NCBI GenBank assembly: GCA_025362915.1
Contig: JANYEU010000332.1
Coordinates: forward strand, 1 to 7,752
Source: Chitinophagaceae bacterium
GTDB lineage: Bacteria > Bacteroidota > Bacteroidia > Chitinophagales > Chitinophagaceae
DNA length: 7,752 bases
Reading direction: 5' to 3'
Part shown: piece after piece, positions 6,101 through 7,752 of the stretch
Layout of the letters: each line of letters begins with the position of its first letter
Position numbering within the stretch: position 1 is the first letter of the stretch
Notes under the pieces: generated by a model
Told to the model about the DNA's origin: nothing
The model's input: the letters and a program-made list of their open reading frames with translations, nothing else
Databases searched by the model: none
Program-made: the position numbers and the translations under genes

Positions 6101-7250
6101 TCAATTGTGGGCTGCAACAGCCATAGACGTTACTACAATGGTAACAGAAGTATTGAACAGACTACAATCTAATATGCCTGTGGTACAATTAAGCAATGGC
6201 AATGATCTTCCTGGTGCGTATGTTTCTGCCGCCAATAGGAGAGGAGCTTACATTAACCTTACCATTAACAACAGGACTGCAAACACAACAGGCTACTTTG
6301 CCTTGACACAACATGCTACCGAAAATACGACTACAGATAATAAGGTGATTGTTCCATTCACCATCGGTGCAAATGGCAAGACAACGGTTGCCATTCCTGT
6401 AAGCGATACTTACGATGCCAACATTAGTATGGTATTTAATAACACTACAACTGATATGTTATACATGGCAGATGGTATCTGGGGTACAAGTGGCGATAAC
6501 AATACATCCGTATCTCAATTCAATGTAGCAAACAATAGAAGCCGCACAGTTAGCGCTGATGAGTATGCCTTGATGAGAGATGTGAAAGTACAGGTAACAA
6601 CACCTAGTTATGTGTCAATTTACAAATACCTAAAAGGTGGAGCAAGTGCTGTAAACCTTAATGGATACAAGTCGTTCAAGTTTACTGCCAATACAAATAT
6701 GGAAGGATTGAACTTGAGGGTTACCATTACCAAAGAAGGTGTAAACAATTGGAATAGCCAATACTCTTACGTAATAGCTGGCCTACAAGATGGTCAAACT
6801 TATCAGATTGGCACGGGTGATTTTAAATCAACAGATAATACTTTACCTGTTGTAATGGATATGTCAGATGTTACTTCTGTGGTATATAATATCGAGAACC
6901 CTACTGGTCAAACAATCAGCTTCAATGCAGGTATCAGCAATGCAGCCTTTAGCAAACTAGATATAACTTACGAAAAGAGTTTACAGGCTAAAGCGGTAGG
7001 CATCAGTCCAAATCCAAGTAATGGCAGCTTCAAGGTAAATTTTGCCAGTCCGGCATCTACACAATTACAATTGACAGTTATAGACAACCTAGGAAGGATG
7101 GTTAGTAGCACCATGGTAAATGCTACCACTGGCAACAACACAGTGTCTGTGAGCTTAAATGAAACCTTGAAGAAAGGAGTGTATTATGTTTCCTTACAAG
7201 GTGCTGGTGTACGTTATGATACACAAAAAGTAATGATTCAGGGTAAATAA
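3129..7250 (+). CDS. Choice-of-anchor A family surface protein with probable Cys-Gln thioester domain and T9SS sorting domain
   Basis: A complete protein of 1373 residues. The start at 3129 gives a Sec signal peptide (MLQKLLSLFALIIMIGIGASA, cleavage before Gln22). Domains: about 26-340 choice-of-anchor A (ALGFNAFLQKN, GPIAIGGDLTVGG, FVGGKV, late EGTVFAPNADI and EGQVIGQSF). Residues 364-401 and 415-452 are two near-identical repeats (C..GSYTFNGTNYSTAGTY, GGCDS.ATLVLT). Residues 459-555 form a domain common in Bacteroidota adhesins (TCND, DGVIKIESG, NYIVRVYGSDATCFTD). Residues about 563-787 look like a Cys-Gln thioester domain, with Cys621 in FCSDL and Gln701 in FQVALWEITHD, ending TAQDLITVEP. 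Residues about 788-1285 are unassigned but Bacteroidota-like at the start (SSGATGGLES, RNFNLYKNG); the last 110 look like a beta-sandwich. Residues 1289-1373 are the T9SS type A tail (ISPNPSNGSF, IDNLGRMV, LKKGVYYVSL). The likely role is a cell-surface adhesin, possibly covalent. No hydrolase motif was recognised. A terminator follows 10 bases after the stop. Confidence 0.92.
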   Translation: MLQKLLSLFALIIMIGIGASAQSPTAPALGFNAFLQKNATLTTNESEGPIAIGGDLTVGGNYQVNIHNNGTFAVSNVPIGLFVGGKVNLSSGSLQVNSGRYVKIGNCSSSNIKTWYRDNNNAASNIYITGNAASYASTPNININSNAFAWGTEVSAANNPVCDANTSSEINFSTAFTTMQATATSMAACGGSGNILSNPNQNVFGSTIGSVLTGGQVKITLASGTNVLNVSGNDLNSVTNGITFTNSADASHVLVINVDASGSFTWNVWNQAGISGNNAPYIIYNFYNTTSLNIAGNSTIEGTVFAPNADITKTVNQSNIEGQVIGQSFVHSGGELHYYPFTPSVTGCAVACMATTSTTNAGFCDGGSYTFNGTNYSTAGTYTAHLTNAGGCDSTATLVLTKKLKTTSTTTASICSGSSYTFNGTNYSTAGTYTAHLTNAGGCDSVATLVLTISSPSNIVVSQVAATCNDLHNPKYDGVIKIESGSNASKFGVSTMNASAYNGADYASATAIGSFPINAKTGVPNTGGNYIVRVYGSDATCFTDTPITVAEVLCGADCAKTVFPTGSSIEDLNWVIPPSNLVTLNNFYQPGSTSPVGQFNIYAPGNLSITGQGLTNYPAFCSDLSRDLYINTNYTNYTVEPVEYLAKEDCGIIGKPGEQIPDGGIGPVRAGMVRYLVDQHFVSLNSTDADWTKDNHSTAFQVALWEITHDQYNTSSINFSVKDASTDGVYFDYNSNSDAGKAILDSAEVWVKDVQSKTWDWKEYVSTVWHTIALNTPTAQDLITVEPISVCAVAGDVSSGATGGLESKPLGAAIGTRNFNLYKNGKNGAVQYTAEEQIIAPKKGGYGTFGMTTNALAAVMPYQVNSAYTAYDKSAAVADLTSITNAIDVRTIDFTLNNSPKAVAFATKTVGGIYTHTKPICDRLKGAQLLNIENVQIANLPFIRYTILQADGSKEYAVSFSAGQKAGRNSYSLQSNWLMPDYVSEDTMVNYQLWAATAIDVTTMVTEVLNRLQSNMPVVQLSNGNDLPGAYVSAANRRGAYINLTINNRTANTTGYFALTQHATENTTTDNKVIVPFTIGANGKTTVAIPVSDTYDANISMVFNNTTTDMLYMADGIWGTSGDNNTSVSQFNVANNRSRTVSADEYALMRDVKVQVTTPSYVSIYKYLKGGASAVNLNGYKSFKFTANTNMEGLNLRVTITKEGVNNWNSQYSYVIAGLQDGQTYQIGTGDFKSTDNTLPVVMDMSDVTSVVYNIENPTGQTISFNAGISNAAFSKLDITYEKSLQAKAVGISPNPSNGSFKVNFASPASTQLQLTVIDNLGRMVSSTMVNATTGNNTVSVSLNETLKKGVYYVSLQGAGVRYDTQKVMIQGK
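4218..4484 (+). repeat. Tandem repeat of the GCDS-type module (153-bp period)
   Basis: Residues 364-401 (4218-4331) and 415-452 (4371-4484) of the 1373-residue protein are almost identical: Cys, YTFNGTNYSTAGTYTAHLTN, GGCDS, ATLVLT. The DNA is also very similar, differing mostly at third positions. Each copy has two cysteines that could pair. The GCDS.ATL.LT ending is a recurring module in large Bacteroidota surface proteins (recalled from the family, not searched). Confidence 0.85.
4815..5489 (+). other. Probable Cys-Gln thioester (TQXA-like) domain within the choice-of-anchor A protein
   Basis: Residues 563-787. The pattern is that of bacterial Cys-Gln thioester surface domains (TQXA family). 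A cysteine lies in YPAFCSDLSRDLY (Cys621, codon 4989-4991), then comes an amphipathic helix AGMVRYLVDQHF. A glutamine follows in STAFQVALWEITHD (Gln701, codon 5229-5231), matching the family's xQxAxWEI...D motif, and the domain closes with TAQDLITVEP. In characterised Gram-positive members the Cys and Gln side chains form an internal thioester that reacts with host amines. Here bond formation is inferred from the two residues and their context only. Confidence 0.65.
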
Positions 7251-7260
7251 TGGTATAAGT

Positions 7261-7295
7261 ATAAGCCGCCAAAAACTTTTTTGACGGCTTATTTA
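7261..7295 (+). terminator. Terminator hairpin after the choice-of-anchor A gene
   Basis: ATAAGCCG (7261-7268) pairs with CGGCTTAT (7285-7292). After one C-A mismatch the stem continues through C-G and an A-run/T-run (7271-7274 with 7279-7282). The right arm leads into a short TTTAG. The stem starts 10 bases after the stop codon. The U-tract is short, so efficiency is uncertain. Confidence 0.7.
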
Positions 7296-7533
7296 GACTT
7301 AATTATCTGTTTTATTTAGCAGATTGACTGGTTAAGTGGAGGCACCCCATAATTTAAGGGATAATCTCTGTAAATTAATTACTACACTTTTGTCGCATGG
7401 TTATGTAATGTTTTTTAGTGTGTTTAATGTGTACAACATAATAAAGAGAACATTTAAACGTTGTAGAGGTGGATAACTAATTTAATACGAAATGACAATT
7501 AACAATTTTTAATAACAGACAATAACTTCAACA

Positions 7534-7752
7534 ATGAAACGATTAGCATTTTTACTAATTCTTGTGGCAGGAATCTTTTTCCAGTCAAATGCCCAGTCTG
7601 CAAAGGCAGCTATTAACCTGTCTCAAAAAGACAAGCAGAACAGTGTGTTGTTCCAATCCCTAAAAGGAAAGGACAGGTTGGATGTATTTAAGCAGCTTCA
7701 AACACTGATCAGGGTGAAAGGAAGTGCAGTAGATGTGGTTACAACAAGTAAT
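7534..7752 (+). CDS. Exported protein of unknown function, 5' end only
   Basis: The first 73 codons of a gene cut by the window end; no stop is reached. The ATG at 7534 opens a textbook Sec signal peptide: MKR, hydrophobic core LAFLLILVAGIFF, then QSNA with likely cleavage before Gln21. The mature start is polar and lysine-rich with probable helical stretches (AINLSQKDKQNSVLFQSLKG, DVFKQLQTLIRVKG). I do not recognise a family from this much sequence. Given its three neighbours, a surface or secreted protein with a distal T9SS tail is plausible, but that is inference from context. No Shine-Dalgarno sequence; the leader is AT-rich (ACTTCAACA before the ATG). Confidence 0.8.
   Translation, partial: MKRLAFLLILVAGIFFQSNAQSAKAAINLSQKDKQNSVLFQSLKGKDRLDVFKQLQTLIRVKGSAVDVVTTSN

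Noticed and set aside
7324..7353. E. coli-like promoter TTGACT, 18 bases, CATAAT
   Set aside because: The phylum uses a different consensus (-33 TTTG, -7 TAnnTTTG), the match lies about 180 bases before the next start, and it overlaps the CCCTTAAATTA repeat motif; likely chance.
7380..7391. TACACTTTTG as a Bacteroidota -7 element for the last gene
   Set aside because: The spacing within TAnnTTTG is off by two bases and no TTTG lies at the expected -33 distance, so it is too weak to annotate.
7432..7465. Inverted repeat TACAAC / GTTGTA upstream of the last gene
   Set aside because: Only 6 bp with a 22-base spacer in AT-rich DNA; expected by chance.

Overview
The window looks like the chromosome of a Bacteroidota bacterium, perhaps Chitinophagaceae-like (the family-level guess is inference). 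Three genes end in, or contain, a type IX secretion system (T9SS) type A C-terminal sorting domain with the YPNP or SPNP entry motif. Three of the four reading frames start with clear Sec signal peptides ending in Ala-Gln. Coding starts lack Shine-Dalgarno sequences, base composition is AT-leaning, and intergenic spaces carry REP-like palindromes. All four genes lie on the + strand and all appear to encode secreted or surface proteins. No tRNA, rRNA, CRISPR array, transposase or phage gene is visible.

Layout. (1) 1-539: the 3' end of a secreted protein with a fibronectin-III-like module and a T9SS tail, followed by an intrinsic terminator. (2) 648-2810: a complete 720-residue LRR protein with seven regular 24-residue plant-type leucine-rich repeats, two Ig-like modules, a short second LRR module, and a 3' module homologous to the first gene. 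It is followed by a perfect 13-bp palindrome and a second, terminator-like hairpin. (3) 3129-7250: a complete 1373-residue multidomain protein. It has an N-terminal choice-of-anchor A domain, two near-identical Cys-rich repeats, an adhesin-type domain, a probable Cys-Gln thioester domain (Cys621/Gln701), about 500 residues I cannot assign, and a T9SS tail. A terminator hairpin follows. (4) 7534-7752: the start of a fourth exported protein, cut by the window end.

Each gene has its own probable terminator, so they look like separate transcription units that share an export route rather than an operon. The most interesting points are the probable internal-thioester ('chemical harpoon') domain in a T9SS-exported Bacteroidota protein, and an in-frame AATTACG heptamer array at the junction between the shared module and the sorting domain in two neighbouring genes. 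That array may mark a point of module exchange. Domain assignments come from reading motifs by eye; no database search was run.
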